In this document: one piece after another, positions 41,387 to 50,613 of the stretch | Layout: every line of letters begins with the position of its first letter | How positions within the stretch are numbered: position 1 is the stretch's first letter | Assembly: GCF_012034245.1 (NCBI RefSeq) | Contig: NZ_JAATEO010000002.1 | Span: 186,001 to 250,000, forward strand | DNA: 64,000 bases | Reading direction: 5' to 3' | From: Micromonospora thermarum | GTDB lineage: Bacteria; Actinomycetota; Actinomycetes; Mycobacteriales; Micromonosporaceae | Program-made: the position numbers and the translations under genes | Notes under the pieces: model-generated | Databases searched by the model: none | Told to the model about the DNA's origin: nothing | Seen by the model: only the letters and a program-made list of their open reading frames with translations

Positions 41387-41472
41387 CCCCAGGGTGCGGC
41401 GGGTGGGGATGTCAGCGTCCGGTCACCGAGTGCGGTACGGTTCCTCACACATCGAACTTCACCGAGGTGAAC

Positions 41473-42096
41473 ATGCCTGCCGTGGCCGCGCTCGCCCTCA
41501 CCCTGGCGCTGGCTCCCGCGCCGACCCCGTCCGCCTCCCCGGCACCCTCCCGAGGACCGGTCGGTGACCTGCTCGGCGGTGTCGGTGGCGTGGTCGGCGA
41601 CCTGCTGGGCGGCGGTGCTGCCACGCCGGGGCCCGACCCGTCGCCGACCCCGGACGCCTCGGTCTCCGCCCCGCCGGCACCGTCCTCCACGGCGGCGGGG
41701 GCGTCAGGCACGTCCGGCCGCACCGCGGGTGCCCCGGCCGGTGCTCCCGCCGACGGCGGTCGCCGGCCCTCGACGTCGACGGTGCCGGGCGGGTCCGTGG
41801 ACGTTCCGGAGGCGCTCCCGGCATCGCCGGCCGATGCCGCCGAGGAGTCCGACCGGCTGCTGCTCTACGCCCTCGCCCTGACCGCGGCGGCGGTCCCGGT
41901 GCTGCTGCTGACGCGGCGGCGCCGCTCCCCGCAGGCGGCGGCGCCGGCCGATGCGCCGCTCCGCCCGGCGGATTCCGCGCCGGAGCCGGAGCCGGCGCCC
42001 GACAACGTGTCCCGGCTGCCGACCGACCTCAACGCCATCTACGAACTGGGCCGCCTCGACGAGCGTCTGAGCCAGGAGCGCAACCGCCGTCGGTGA
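41473..42096 (+). CDS. Ala/Pro-rich single-span membrane protein of unknown function
   Basis: The 207-residue product begins with a hydrophobic Ala/Leu segment (possible signal peptide) and then a low-complexity Pro/Ser/Ala/Gly stretch. A transmembrane helix, LLLYALALTAAAVPVLLL, lies near residues 137-154. An Arg-rich stop-transfer and a cytoplasmic tail ending with NAIYELGRLDERLSQERNRRR follow. ATG 41473 is preferred; a GTG two codons upstream is possible. The family is not recognised. The tail suggests a helical interaction segment. Confidence 0.55.
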   Translation: MPAVAALALTLALAPAPTPSASPAPSRGPVGDLLGGVGGVVGDLLGGGAATPGPDPSPTPDASVSAPPAPSSTAAGASGTSGRTAGAPAGAPADGGRRPSTSTVPGGSVDVPEALPASPADAAEESDRLLLYALALTAAAVPVLLLTRRRRSPQAAAPADAPLRPADSAPEPEPAPDNVSRLPTDLNAIYELGRLDERLSQERNRRR

Positions 42097-42120
42097 CCGG
42101 TGAAGTCCGGGATCGCTCCT

Positions 42121-42196
42121 TGATCGACTCGATGTCGGCGGCATCGGGGTGTCCGGGTTGGTCGTATGCCGCGATGCCGCTGGCATGGAGTGGACC
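42121..42196. repeat. Palindromic interspersed repeat, copy A
   Basis: An imperfect inverted repeat of about 75 bases: left arm CGACTCGATGTCGGCGGCAT, right arm ATGCCGCTGGCATGGAGTGG, with a GTGTCCGGGTTGG-like centre. Copies B (47051-47126) and C (62890-62961) share the core ATGCCGCGATGCCG. It lies 25 bases after the preceding gene's stop. The rest of the gap up to ureA (42197-42554) shows no supported gene, only the ureA promoter region. Confidence 0.75.
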
Positions 42197-42554
42197 TCGT
42201 GCCGGGCGGCCGTGGGGTGCGCAAGGATGACGAAAGGGCCGGCCGCGCGACACGCCGGCAATGTCCGTCATCGTCTTCGCACCGGCTGAGCGTGCCGGTG
42301 AACCACGCGTTCGCAGTCGCCCGTCGATGGTTGCCACGGTGGGAGGGCATCCTCTACGGTCTGCTCAGCGGTGGCGCGGTGCGGTCCGCAGCCGACGACC
42401 GCTGGGTGGCGTGCGAGCGGGCCGGGATGGTGGAGTCCCGGGATCGCCCCGCTGGCGCCGGTCAGCGTCAGTGTGACTCCCTGCTCGTGACCCCGTGTGC
42501 CGTGTGCCGAGGGGCCGGCGGGCCGGGACGCACCGACCCCACCGGGAGCACCCC

Positions 42555-42857
42555 GTGTATCTCACCCCGCACGAGCAGGACCGCCTGCTCGTCCACGTCG
42601 CGGCCGACGTCGCCCGCCGGCGACGCGACCGTGGCCTGCGACTCAACTACCCCGAGGCCGTCGCGGTGATCACCGCCTTCCTGCTGGAGGGCGCCCGCGA
42701 CGGCCGGACCGTGGTCGACCTGATGTCCGCCGGACGCACCGTCCTGCGCCGGGACGACGTCCAGGACGGCGTCCCCGAGCTGCTGAGGGAGGTGCAGGTG
42801 GAGGCGACCTTCCCGGACGGCACCAAGCTGGTGACGGTGCACCACCCAATCCCGTGA
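42555..42857 (+). CDS. ureA: Urease gamma subunit
   Basis: This 100-residue subunit starts (GTG)[12 protein letters not shown], the canonical UreA start. It contains [21 protein letters not shown] near residue 28 and ends with VTVHHPIP, as usual for UreA. It is a structural part of nickel urease, which splits urea into ammonia and CO2 in the cytoplasm. GTG 42555 fits family length exactly. It is the first gene of ureABCFGD and overlaps ureB by 4 bases. Confidence 0.95.
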   Translation: MYLTPHEQDRLLVHVAADVARRRRDRGLRLNYPEAVAVITAFLLEGARDGRTVVDLMSAGRTVLRRDDVQDGVPELLREVQVEATFPDGTKLVTVHHPIP

Positions 42858-43180
42858 TCCCCGGCGAGGTCCTGGCCGCGCCCGAGCCGGTCGAGATCAA
42901 CGCCGGGCGGCCGGTGACCGTCCTGCTCGTCGTCAACACCGGCGACCGTCCGGTCCAGGTCGGCTCGCACTACCACTTCGCGGAGGCGAACCCGGCGCTG
43001 CACTTCGACCGGGCGGCCGCCTGGGGGCGGCGGCTGGCCGTACCGGCCGGCACGTCGGTGCGCTTCGAGCCCGGGGTCAGCCGCGAGGTCGACCTGGTGC
43101 CGCTGGGCGGCGCGCGGATCGTGCCCGGCCTGCGGGGCGAATGCGCCGGGCCCCTCGACGGAACGGGGGCCGGCCGGTGA
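42854..43180 (+). CDS. ureB: Urease beta subunit
   Basis: The 108-residue subunit starts (GTG)-IPGEVL and has [17 protein letters not shown] near residue 37, characteristic of UreB. It has the bacterial three-subunit arrangement rather than a fused gamma-beta protein. GTG 42854 overlaps the ureA stop; its stop overlaps ureC. Confidence 0.95.
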   Translation: MIPGEVLAAPEPVEINAGRPVTVLLVVNTGDRPVQVGSHYHFAEANPALHFDRAAAWGRRLAVPAGTSVRFEPGVSREVDLVPLGGARIVPGLRGECAGPLDGTGAGR

Positions 43181-44880
43181 CCGCCGTCGACCGCGCCCGT
43201 TACGTCGACCTGTACGGGCCCACGACCGGCGACCGGATCCGGCTCGCCGACACGAACCTGCTCATCGAGGTCGAGGCCGACCACTGCGCCGGCGGGGACG
43301 AGGCGGTCTTCGGCGGCGGGAAGGTGATCCGCGAGTCGATGGGCCAGTCCCGGGCCACCCGCGCGGAGGGGGCGCTGGACACCGTCATCACCGGTGCCGT
43401 CGTGCTGGACCACTGGGGCGTGGTCAAGGCCGACGTCGGGCTGCGGGACGGGCGCATCGTGGCGCTCGGCCGCGCCGGCAATCCGGACACCATGGACGGC
43501 GTCCACCCCGACCTGGTGATCGGGCCGGCGACCGAGGTGATCGCCGGCAACGGCCGGATCCTCACCGCCGGGGCCGTCGACACCCATGTGCACTTCATCT
43601 GCCCGCAGCTCGTCGACGAGGCCCTCGCGAGCGGCACCACCACCCTGGTCGGTGGCGGCACCGGCCCGGCCGAGGGCACCCGCGCCACCACGGTCACCCC
43701 GAACGCGTGGCACCTGGCCCGCATGCACGAGGCGCTGGACGCGTTCCCGGTCAACGTGCTTCTGCTCGGCAAGGGCAACACCGTCTCGGAGGAGGCGCTG
43801 TGGGAGCAGCTGCGTGCCGGGGCAGGTGGCTTCAAGCTGCACGAGGACTGGGGCACCACGCCGGCCGCGATCGACGCCTGCCTGCGGGTGGCGGACGCCT
43901 CCGGGGTGCAGGTCTCCATCCACACCGACACCCTCAACGAGGCCGGGTTCGTGGCCGACACCCTCAAGGCGATCAACGGCCGGGCGATCCACTCGTACCA
44001 CACGGAGGGGGCCGGGGGCGGGCACGCGCCCGACATCATCACCGTCGCCGCCGAGCCGAACGTGCTGCCCTCGTCGACCAACCCCACCCGCCCGTACACC
44101 CGGAACACCCTCGCCGAGCACCTCGACATGCTGATGGTCTGTCATCACCTCAATCCGGCCGTGCCGGAGGACCTGGCCTTCGCGGAGAGCCGGATCCGCC
44201 CGTCCACGATGGCCGCCGAGGACCTGCTGCACGACCTGGGCGCCATCTCGATCATCGGCTCCGACTCGCAGGCGATGGGCCGGATCGGCGAGGTGATCCT
44301 GCGGACCTGGCAGAGCGCCCACGTCATGAAGGCCCGGGTCGGGACGCTGCCCGGGGACGGCGCCGCCGACAACCAGCGGGCCCGCCGGTACGTCGCCAAG
44401 TACACGATCTGCGCGGCCATGGCCAACGGGCTCGACGGCGAGATCGGCTCGGTCGAGCCGGGCAAGCTCGCCGACCTGGTGTTGTGGGACCCGGCCTTCT
44501 TCGGCGTCCGCCCACACCTGGTGCTCAAGGGTGGCTTCATCGCGTACGCCCAGATGGGTGACGCGAACGCCTCCATCCCCACGCCGCAACCGGCGCTGCC
44601 ACGCCCGATGTTCGGCGCGTGCGGCGCGGCGGCGGCCGCCACGAGCCTCGCCTTCGTCGCCCCGGCCGCCCTCGACGCCGGGCTGTGCCTCGACGTGCGG
44701 CGGCGGGTGGTGCCCGTCGCCGACGTACGCAGCCGGGGCAAGGCCGACCTGCCGAACAACGGCGCGATGCCGCGAATCGAGGTGGACCCGGACACGTTCA
44801 CCGTCCGCGTCGACGGGCAGGTGGTGGAGCCGGATCCGGTGCCGGAGCTGCCGATGGCCCAGCGGTACTTCCTCTTCTGA
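43177..44880 (+). CDS. ureC: Urease alpha subunit
   Basis: The 567-residue catalytic subunit has the dinickel ligands: THVHF near residue 133 and the carbamylated Lys220 in [19 protein letters not shown] near 250, the flap region MVCHHL near 320 and GSDSQAMGR near 360 complete the site. All expected active-site residues are present and the length is normal. GTG 43177 overlaps ureB; ureF begins inside its stop codon. Confidence 0.96.
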   Translation: MTAVDRARYVDLYGPTTGDRIRLADTNLLIEVEADHCAGGDEAVFGGGKVIRESMGQSRATRAEGALDTVITGAVVLDHWGVVKADVGLRDGRIVALGRAGNPDTMDGVHPDLVIGPATEVIAGNGRILTAGAVDTHVHFICPQLVDEALASGTTTLVGGGTGPAEGTRATTVTPNAWHLARMHEALDAFPVNVLLLGKGNTVSEEALWEQLRAGAGGFKLHEDWGTTPAAIDACLRVADASGVQVSIHTDTLNEAGFVADTLKAINGRAIHSYHTEGAGGGHAPDIITVAAEPNVLPSSTNPTRPYTRNTLAEHLDMLMVCHHLNPAVPEDLAFAESRIRPSTMAAEDLLHDLGAISIIGSDSQAMGRIGEVILRTWQSAHVMKARVGTLPGDGAADNQRARRYVAKYTICAAMANGLDGEIGSVEPGKLADLVLWDPAFFGVRPHLVLKGGFIAYAQMGDANASIPTPQPALPRPMFGACGAAAAATSLAFVAPAALDAGLCLDVRRRVVPVADVRSRGKADLPNNGAMPRIEVDPDTFTVRVDGQVVEPDPVPELPMAQRYFLF

Positions 44881-45563
44881 TGGCCGCGCCGAGCCTGCTC
44901 CTGCTCCTCGCCGACGGGCGGTTCCCGGCCGGGGCGCACGCCCACTCCGGCGGCCTGGAGGCGGCCGTCGCCGCCCGGCGGGTCACCGACCTCGCCACGC
45001 TCGCGGCGTTCCTGCGCGGCCGGCTCGCCACCGCCGGGCTGGTCGGCGCGACCTTCGCGGCGGCGGCGCACCGGGCCGCCCCGGCGGCGGACCGGCGTGC
45101 CCGGCTCGCCCGGCTCGACACCGAGCTTGACGCGCGTACCGCCGCGCCGGCCCTGCGGGCGGTCTCCCGCCGGCAGGGGCGGGCGCTGCTGCGGGCGGGC
45201 CGGACGATCTGGCCGCATATCCCGTTCGCCGACCTGCCCGGCGCCGGCGGTGGCCCCCACCAGCCGCTGGTGCTCGGTCTGCTCGGCGCCGCCGCCGGGC
45301 TGGACCGCACGGAGACCGCGCTGGCCGCCGCGTACGGCACGGTCACCGCGGCGGCCAGCGCCGGTGTGCGGCTGCTCGGCCTCGACCCGTACCACGTGCA
45401 CGCGCTGCTGGTCGACCTGGCCGGCGCGTGCGACGCCACCGCCCGAGACGCGGCGGACGCCGCCGACGGTCCACCGGAGGACCTGCCGGCCGTCGCCGCA
45501 CCGCTTGCCGACATCCACGCCGAAGTCCACGCCACCTGGGAGGTGCGTCTCTTTGCGTCCTGA
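44880..45563 (+). CDS. ureF: Urease accessory protein UreF
   Basis: The 227-residue all-helical protein has [22 protein letters not shown] near the N terminus, typical of UreF. It joins UreD and UreG to open apo-urease for nickel insertion. ATG 44880 overlaps the ureC stop by one base. The 3' end overlaps ureG by 11 bases. Confidence 0.92.
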   Translation: MAAPSLLLLLADGRFPAGAHAHSGGLEAAVAARRVTDLATLAAFLRGRLATAGLVGATFAAAAHRAAPAADRRARLARLDTELDARTAAPALRAVSRRQGRALLRAGRTIWPHIPFADLPGAGGGPHQPLVLGLLGAAAGLDRTETALAAAYGTVTAAASAGVRLLGLDPYHVHALLVDLAGACDATARDAADAADGPPEDLPAVAAPLADIHAEVHATWEVRLFAS

Positions 45564-46275
45564 GACCGATCACGACGAGTCCGTTCCCCACACCCACCCC
45601 GACCCAGGCGTCGACCCGCACACGCCGCTCGCCCCCGCCGGCCGCGCCCTCCGGGTCGGCATCGGCGGCCCGGTCGGCTCCGGCAAGACCGCCCTGGTCG
45701 CGGCGCTCTGCCGGGCCTTCGCCGGGGAGCTGCGGCTGGGCGTGGTCACCAACGACATCTACACGACCGAGGACGCCGACTTCCTCAAGCGGGCCGGAGT
45801 CCTCGACCCGGCGCGGATCCGCGCCGTGGAGACCGGCTGTTGCCCGCACACCGCGATCCGCGACGACATCGGCGCCAACCTCGACGCGGTCGACGAACTG
45901 GCCGAGGCGGTCGGCCCGCTCGAACTGATGCTGGTGGAGAGCGGCGGGGACAACCTGACCGCCACGTTCAGCCGGGGCCTCGTGGACCGGCAGATCTTCG
46001 TCGTGGACGTCGCGGGCGGTGACAAGGTGCCGCGCAAGGGCGGGCCCGGGGTGACCGCAGCCGACCTGTTGGTCATCAACAAGACCGACCTGGCGCCGAT
46101 GGTCGGTGCGGACCTGTCCGTGATGGACCGCGACGCGCGGGCCCGCCGGGGTGACCTCCCGACGATGTTCCTGTCGATCAGGGAGGACCCGACGGCCGGC
46201 CGGGTCGCCGCGTGGATCCGGCACGAGCTGTCCCATCACCGCGCCGTCGCCGCCGTACCGGTCGGGCCCGCCTGA
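45553..46275 (+). CDS. ureG: Urease accessory GTPase UreG
   Basis: The 240-residue GTPase has a His/Asp/Pro-rich N-terminal extension (five His in about 20 residues) and the P-loop GGPVGSGKT near residue 42. [25 protein letters not shown] (the CPH metal motif) and the NKTDLA guanine-binding motif follow. It supplies GTP energy and nickel during urease maturation. The only start compatible with the N terminus is TTG 45553, preceded by GGGAGGTG. No ureE gene is present, so the His-rich extension could serve as nickel store. Confidence 0.93.
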   Translation: MRPETDHDESVPHTHPDPGVDPHTPLAPAGRALRVGIGGPVGSGKTALVAALCRAFAGELRLGVVTNDIYTTEDADFLKRAGVLDPARIRAVETGCCPHTAIRDDIGANLDAVDELAEAVGPLELMLVESGGDNLTATFSRGLVDRQIFVVDVAGGDKVPRKGGPGVTAADLLVINKTDLAPMVGADLSVMDRDARARRGDLPTMFLSIREDPTAGRVAAWIRHELSHHRAVAAVPVGPA

Positions 46276-47021
46276 TGCGGGCCGCCGCCAGGCTGGTGGC
46301 CCGGGCCGACGGCCGTGGCGGCACCACGCTGGTCGAGCTGCGCGGGGAGACGCCCCTGTTGCTGCGCCAGGTTCCAACGCGGCGCGGCGGAGTCACGGTG
46401 TACGTCGTCGGCGGCGCGGCCGGGCCGCTCGCCGGCGACGACCTGCGGCTGCACATCGAGGTCGGGGCCGGGGCGGCGGTACGGGTGCACACCGTCGCCG
46501 CCTCGGTGGCCCTGCCGGGCCGGCCCGACGCGACCTCGCGCATGCTGGTCCGGGCGGTGGTGGCGGCCGGTGCCGCCCTGCACTGGCTGCCGGAGCAGCT
46601 GGTGGCCGCCGCCGGCTGCGCCCACGTCGCCGAGTCGCGGATCTCCGTGGCCGACGGCGGGGCGCTGTCCTGGCGCGACGAGCTGGTCTGCGGCCGGTAC
46701 GGCGAGGAACCCGGCGATGCGGTCGTGGACACCGTCGTCGACCACGGCGGTCGCCCGCTGCTGCGGCAGTCCCTCGCGGTCGGGCCGGACGCACCGGGCT
46801 GGGCCGGCCCGGCGGTGCTCGGCGGCGCGCCGGCCACCGGCTCACTGCTGGTGCTCGACCCGTCCCGGCCGGCCGAGCCGCCGTTGGTGACGGCCGGCGG
46901 TACCGTTGCCCGTCTGCCGCTCGCCGGCGGCCCCGCGACCCTGTGGACCGCGACCGCCCCGGACGCCCACACCCTCCGTCGCCACCTGACCCCGCCGGAG
47001 GCACCCCTGGCCACGGCGTGA
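46275..47021 (+). CDS. ureD: Urease accessory protein UreD
   Basis: The 248-residue beta-rich protein has TPLLLRQVPTRRG near residue 29, VYVVGGAAGPLAGDDL and HWLPEQLVAAAGC near 97, the usual UreD/UreH landmarks. It forms the scaffold between urease and UreF-UreG. ATG 46275 overlaps the ureG stop (ATGA). It is the last gene of the operon. Confidence 0.9.
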   Translation: MRAAARLVARADGRGGTTLVELRGETPLLLRQVPTRRGGVTVYVVGGAAGPLAGDDLRLHIEVGAGAAVRVHTVAASVALPGRPDATSRMLVRAVVAAGAALHWLPEQLVAAAGCAHVAESRISVADGGALSWRDELVCGRYGEEPGDAVVDTVVDHGGRPLLRQSLAVGPDAPGWAGPAVLGGAPATGSLLVLDPSRPAEPPLVTAGGTVARLPLAGGPATLWTATAPDAHTLRRHLTPPEAPLATA

Positions 47022-47050
47022 GCACCCCAACCGGCTGTCCGGTGCCGGGG

Positions 47051-47126
47051 ATCGATCCGGTGGCGGTGGCACCGCGGTGTCCGGGGTCGGGTTGATGCCG
47101 CGATGCCGGCGGCATGGAGTGGATCA
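47051..47126. repeat. Palindromic interspersed repeat, copy B
   Basis: This copy shares with copy A the centre GGTGTCCGGGGTCGGGTTG-like stretch and the right arm GATGCCGCGATGCCGGCGGCATGGAGTGGAT (split here as ATGCCGCGATGCCG plus GGCATGGAGTGGAT). The left arm is more degenerate. It lies between the converging ureD and marR-like genes, where its fold could also act as a terminator. Confidence 0.7.
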
Positions 47127-47187
47127 CGACCTGCATGGAGCGCGGCGGGCCAGCCCAGGCCGACGAACCCCGGCAAGCAGGGGCCGG

Positions 47188-47637
47188 TCAGGGGGTCAGG
47201 GCGGTGGGGCGGCGGTCGGGGTCGAGGCGGCCGATCAGGGCGTCGAGTTGGCGGACCAGCTCCGCGTCGTCCGACGTGGACAGCCCGGTCAGGTCGGTGC
47301 GGACCGTGGCGTCGAGGCGGGCGTGCGCGCGGCGGCCCCGCTCGGTCAGGTACGCCCGGATGCGCCGCCGGTCGGCCGGGTCGATCCGGCGGAACACGAG
47401 GCTGCGGTCGACGAGCTGGTCCATCAGCTTGGTGAGCGTGCCCGGGGGCAGGGACGCCTCGGCGGCCACCTCGCTCATCGGGTGCCCGAGGCCGTCGGAG
47501 AGCAGGCAGAGCACCCGCCACGCCTCGATGCTGAGGGACTCGGTGGCGAGGACCGCGCCGACGCGGCGGGACAGCAGGCGTTCGGCGCGGGTGAGCAGCC
47601 GAAGCAGGTCGGCCGGTGGTCCGGGAAGGTCTGACAT
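47188..47637 (-). CDS. MarR-family transcriptional regulator
   Basis: The 149-residue winged-helix protein has SIEAWRVLCLLSDG near residue 36, MSEVAAEASLPPGTLTKLMDQLV as helix-turn-helix near 53 and the wing DPADRRRIRAYLTERG near 85. ATG 47637 follows AGGAAG. It faces away from the AmiC-like gene and could regulate that gene or the urea transporter, but no operator is evident. Confidence 0.88.
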   Translation of the reverse strand: MSDLPGPPADLLRLLTRAERLLSRRVGAVLATESLSIEAWRVLCLLSDGLGHPMSEVAAEASLPPGTLTKLMDQLVDRSLVFRRIDPADRRRIRAYLTERGRRAHARLDATVRTDLTGLSTSDDAELVRQLDALIGRLDPDRRPTALTP

Positions 47638-47735
47638 GGCACTGCTTCCTGGCGGTGGCCCCGCCATCGTACCCAGCCGTCCCGCTGGGTGGGGAGCGCT
47701 GGTCAGGGCCCGACGGGTACGGCCACCATGTCCTC

Positions 47736-48863
47736 ATGTCCGCACCGGTTCCCGGGTCCGGGCGTCCGTGGGCGGGGGAGCGCCTCACCGCCGGGGCGCC
47801 CTGGCTCACCGTCGACCGGGACGTGGTGAGCGTGGCGCTGGTCTACCCGATGCGCGGCCCGGCCGGGATGTTCGGGCCGAGTTGTGAGCTGTGCGCGCAG
47901 CTCGCGGTGGAGGAGGTCAACCGCCGGGGCGGGGTGCTGGGCCGGGAGCTGCGGCTGGTGCCGGTCGACGGCGGGGCGCCGCCGGCCGAGGTGGCCGCCG
48001 AGGTGGAGGCGCTGGTCTCGGTGGGTGCCGTGCAGGGCGTGACCGGGTGGCACATCTCGTCGGTGCGCCAGGCGGTGGCCCCGCGGGTCGCGCACCGGGT
48101 GCCGTACGTCTACACCGCACTGTACGAGGGCGGTGAGCGTACCGAAGGGGTCTTCCTCACCAGCGAGACGCCGGACGCGCAACTCTGGCCCGCGATGCGA
48201 CTGCTCACCGGTGAGCTCGGGGCGCGCCGGTGGTTCGTGGTGGGCAACGACTACGTGTGGCCGCGACGGACGGCGCGGGCGGCCCGGCGGTACGCGGTGC
48301 GCAGCGGCGGCCGGGTGGTCGGGCAGCATTTCCTGCCGTTGGCGACGCATGAGTACGCCGAGGTGCTGTGCCGCATCGAGCGCAGCGACGCCGACGCGGT
48401 GCTGATGCTCCTGGTCGGCGCGGACGCGGTCCGGTTCAACCGGGCGTTCGCGCGGGCCGGTCTGGACCAGCGGTGCCTACGGCTCAGTACGCTGATGGAC
48501 GAGAACATGCTGCTGGCCAGCGGGGCGACCGCCACCCGGCGGCTGTACAGCACGGCGGGCTTCTTCGCCGACCTGGTCACCCCGGAGAACCTGGACTTCC
48601 ACGGGGCGTTCGCGCGACGGTTCGGGGTGGAGGCGCCGCCGCTGGGCAGCCTGGGCGAGTCCTGCTATGAGGGCGTCATGCTGCTCGCCGCGCTGATCGC
48701 GACGGCCGGCACGCTGGACGTGCGCGCGGTGGAGGCGTCCGCCGACGTGGTGTCGTACGACGGGCCACGGGGTGAGCTTCGCCTGCGGCGGCGGCACGTC
48801 CGCCAGCGCATCTACCTGGCCGAGGCCGAGGGGCTGGACTTCACCGTCCGGGCCGAATTGTGA
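47736..48863 (+). CDS. AmiC/UrtA-like binding protein without signal peptide (probable sensor)
   Basis: The 375-residue periplasmic-binding-fold protein has VALVYPMRGPAGMFGPSCE near residue 33, GWHISSVRQAVAP near 105 and VGNDYVWPRRTARAA near 170. This is the pattern of short-chain amide or urea binding proteins (AmiC, FmdD, UrtA). No signal peptide or lipobox is present at ATG 47736 or upstream in frame, so it should stay in the cytoplasm like AmiC, which senses amides and controls the antiterminator AmiR. No AmiR is nearby. It lies directly upstream of the urtA promoter and may sense urea. Confidence 0.75.
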   Translation: MSAPVPGSGRPWAGERLTAGAPWLTVDRDVVSVALVYPMRGPAGMFGPSCELCAQLAVEEVNRRGGVLGRELRLVPVDGGAPPAEVAAEVEALVSVGAVQGVTGWHISSVRQAVAPRVAHRVPYVYTALYEGGERTEGVFLTSETPDAQLWPAMRLLTGELGARRWFVVGNDYVWPRRTARAARRYAVRSGGRVVGQHFLPLATHEYAEVLCRIERSDADAVLMLLVGADAVRFNRAFARAGLDQRCLRLSTLMDENMLLASGATATRRLYSTAGFFADLVTPENLDFHGAFARRFGVEAPPLGSLGESCYEGVMLLAALIATAGTLDVRAVEASADVVSYDGPRGELRLRRRHVRQRIYLAEAEGLDFTVRAEL

Positions 48864-48873
48864 CCTGGGCGGC

Positions 48874-48904
48874 TTGACATGCCGGCGCATCGGCCGCCTA
48901 AGAT
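48874..48904 (+). promoter_or_regulatory. Candidate sigma-70-type promoter of the urt operon
   Basis: TTGACA (48874-48879), a perfect -35 box, and TAAGAT (48899-48904), a fair -10 box, are 19 bases apart. The site begins 11 bases after the AmiC-like gene's stop. It would produce a long urtA leader of about 400 bases. Confidence 0.55.
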
Positions 48905-49305
48905 TCTTCCTGCGTGAAGTATCCAGGATGGATCCGGGTACCACGAGCCCCGTGACTCGGGGTGTTAATTGCCGCCGAGGGCGGCGATATCCGCTTGCCG
49001 GTGCCCGTACGACGATTCTCCGTCGATGTGGCGCCGGCACTTTTTCTGCCGCTCGGAAAAGCGAGCGGAAACAGTCAATTGAGGAGCGGGAAACATCCGC
49101 GCAATGAAGCGGATCGAAGCTTTCCATGCCCGATATCCGATCCACGGCGTCCGGCCCGGCGTCCACCCGCCGACCGTTCGCCGCCGACGTCATCCACAAC
49201 GGACCGCACCGCGACACGACGTCAACCACGACATCGCCGAACCGATCGCCGACACCGCTCGGCGCCACCAGACCGTTGCTCCACGCTTCAGCGCAGGGAG
49301 AACCG
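48905..49305 (+). promoter_or_regulatory. Long untranslated leader of urtA
   Basis: About 400 bases without a supported gene separate the promoter from urtA. The first half is much AT-richer than its surroundings, and several stems can form, including CCGCTC/GAGCGG near 49052-49071 and a CCCCGTGACTCGGGG hairpin near 48945-48960. It may hold extra promoters, operator sites or a cis-acting RNA. The conserved guanidine-I (ykkC) sequence blocks were looked for and not seen. Confidence 0.4.
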
Positions 49306-50550
49306 ATGTCACTGATCCGGGGCCGCCGCCTCCTGGCGGGCGCCTTGACCCTGGTCGCCGCGGCCGCCTTGGCCGCGTGCGGCAGCAAGACCACCGACAC
49401 CGACACCGCCGCCGGCGCCAGCGCCGACGTCTCCGGCGACACCGTCAAGGTCGGCCTGCTCAACTCCCTCTCCGGCACGATGGCCATCAGCGAGGTCACC
49501 GTCCGCGACGCGATCATGCTCGCCGTCGAGGAGATCAACGCCGCCGGCGGCGTGCTCGGTAAGAAGATCGAACCAATCGGCGAGGACGGGGCCTCGGACT
49601 GGCCCACCTTCGCCGAGAAGGCGGAGAAGTTGATCAGCCAGGACCGGGTCGCCGCCGTCTTCGGCTGCTGGACCTCGGCCAGCCGCAAGGCCGTCAAGCC
49701 GGTCTTCGAGAAGAACAAGGCGCTGCTGTTCTACCCGGTGCAGTACGAGGGTCTGGAACAGTCCCCGTACATCTTCTACACCGGCGCGACCACCAACCAG
49801 CAGATCGTTCCCGGCCTCGACTACCTCAAGGCCCAGGGCGTGAAGTCGGTCTACCTGGTGGGCAGCGACTACGTGTTTCCGCGGACGGCCAACAAAATCA
49901 TCAAGGCGTACGCGGCGGCGAACGGAATGACCGTCGTCGGTGAGGACTACGCGCCGCTCGGCTCGACCGAGTTCGGCACGATCGTCAACAAGGTGAAAGC
50001 GTCGAACGCGAACGCCGTTTTCAACACCCTCAACGGTGACAGCAACGTCGCGTTCTTCAAGGAGTACACCTCCGCCGGGCTCACCGCCGCCACCATGCCG
50101 GTGGTGTCGGTGTCGATCGCCGAGGAGGAGGTCAAGGGCATCGGCACGCAGTACCTCGCCAACCAGCTGACGGCCTGGAACTACTACCAGACCACGCCGG
50201 GCGCGGCGAACGAGAAGTTCGTGGCCGCGTACAAGAAGAAGTACGGCGCGGACAAGCCGACCAGCGACCCGATGGAGGCCGCGTACGTCTCGGTGCACCT
50301 GTGGAAGGCGATGGTCGAGAAAGCCGGCAGCTTCGACGTGGAGAAGGTGCGCTCCGCGGCCGACGGCATCACCTTCGAGGCGCCGGAGGGCCTGGTGACC
50401 GTCGACGGCGCCACGCAGCACATCGCCAAGACCGCCCGCATCGGCAAGGTCGGCGCGGACGGGCTCATCACCGAGGTCTGGAGCTCCGGCCAGCCGATCA
50501 AGCCGGACCCGTACCTCAAGAGCTACCCCTGGGCGAGTGGCCTGAGCTGA
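49306..50550 (+). CDS. urtA: Urea ABC transporter substrate-binding lipoprotein
   Basis: The 414-residue protein has a lipobox LAAC near residue 24. The binding domain contains [17 protein letters not shown] near 45, [18 protein letters not shown] near 90, [14 protein letters not shown] near 117 and [15 protein letters not shown] near 143, a pattern specific to UrtA. It binds urea outside the membrane. ATG 49306 follows GGGAG. Upstream in-frame codons would destroy the signal peptide. It leads urtABCDE. Confidence 0.93.
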   Translation: MSLIRGRRLLAGALTLVAAAALAACGSKTTDTDTAAGASADVSGDTVKVGLLNSLSGTMAISEVTVRDAIMLAVEEINAAGGVLGKKIEPIGEDGASDWPTFAEKAEKLISQDRVAAVFGCWTSASRKAVKPVFEKNKALLFYPVQYEGLEQSPYIFYTGATTNQQIVPGLDYLKAQGVKSVYLVGSDYVFPRTANKIIKAYAAANGMTVVGEDYAPLGSTEFGTIVNKVKASNANAVFNTLNGDSNVAFFKEYTSAGLTAATMPVVSVSIAEEEVKGIGTQYLANQLTAWNYYQTTPGAANEKFVAAYKKKYGADKPTSDPMEAAYVSVHLWKAMVEKAGSFDVEKVRSAADGITFEAPEGLVTVDGATQHIAKTARIGKVGADGLITEVWSSGQPIKPDPYLKSYPWASGLS

Positions 50551-50613
50551 CCGCCGTGGCCCGGGCAGCGGCCCTGCCGCCCGGGCCACCCCCATCCGTT
50601 CGGAGTACGCACC

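Noticed and set aside
42166..42554. Possible protein between the repeat and ureA
   Set aside because: The frame starts in the palindromic repeat, is Arg/Ser/Pro-rich and runs into ureA in another frame; no family similarity.
48905..49305. Guanidine-I (ykkC) riboswitch before urtA
   Set aside because: The conserved ykkC sequence blocks could not be found by eye; only generic hairpins are present.
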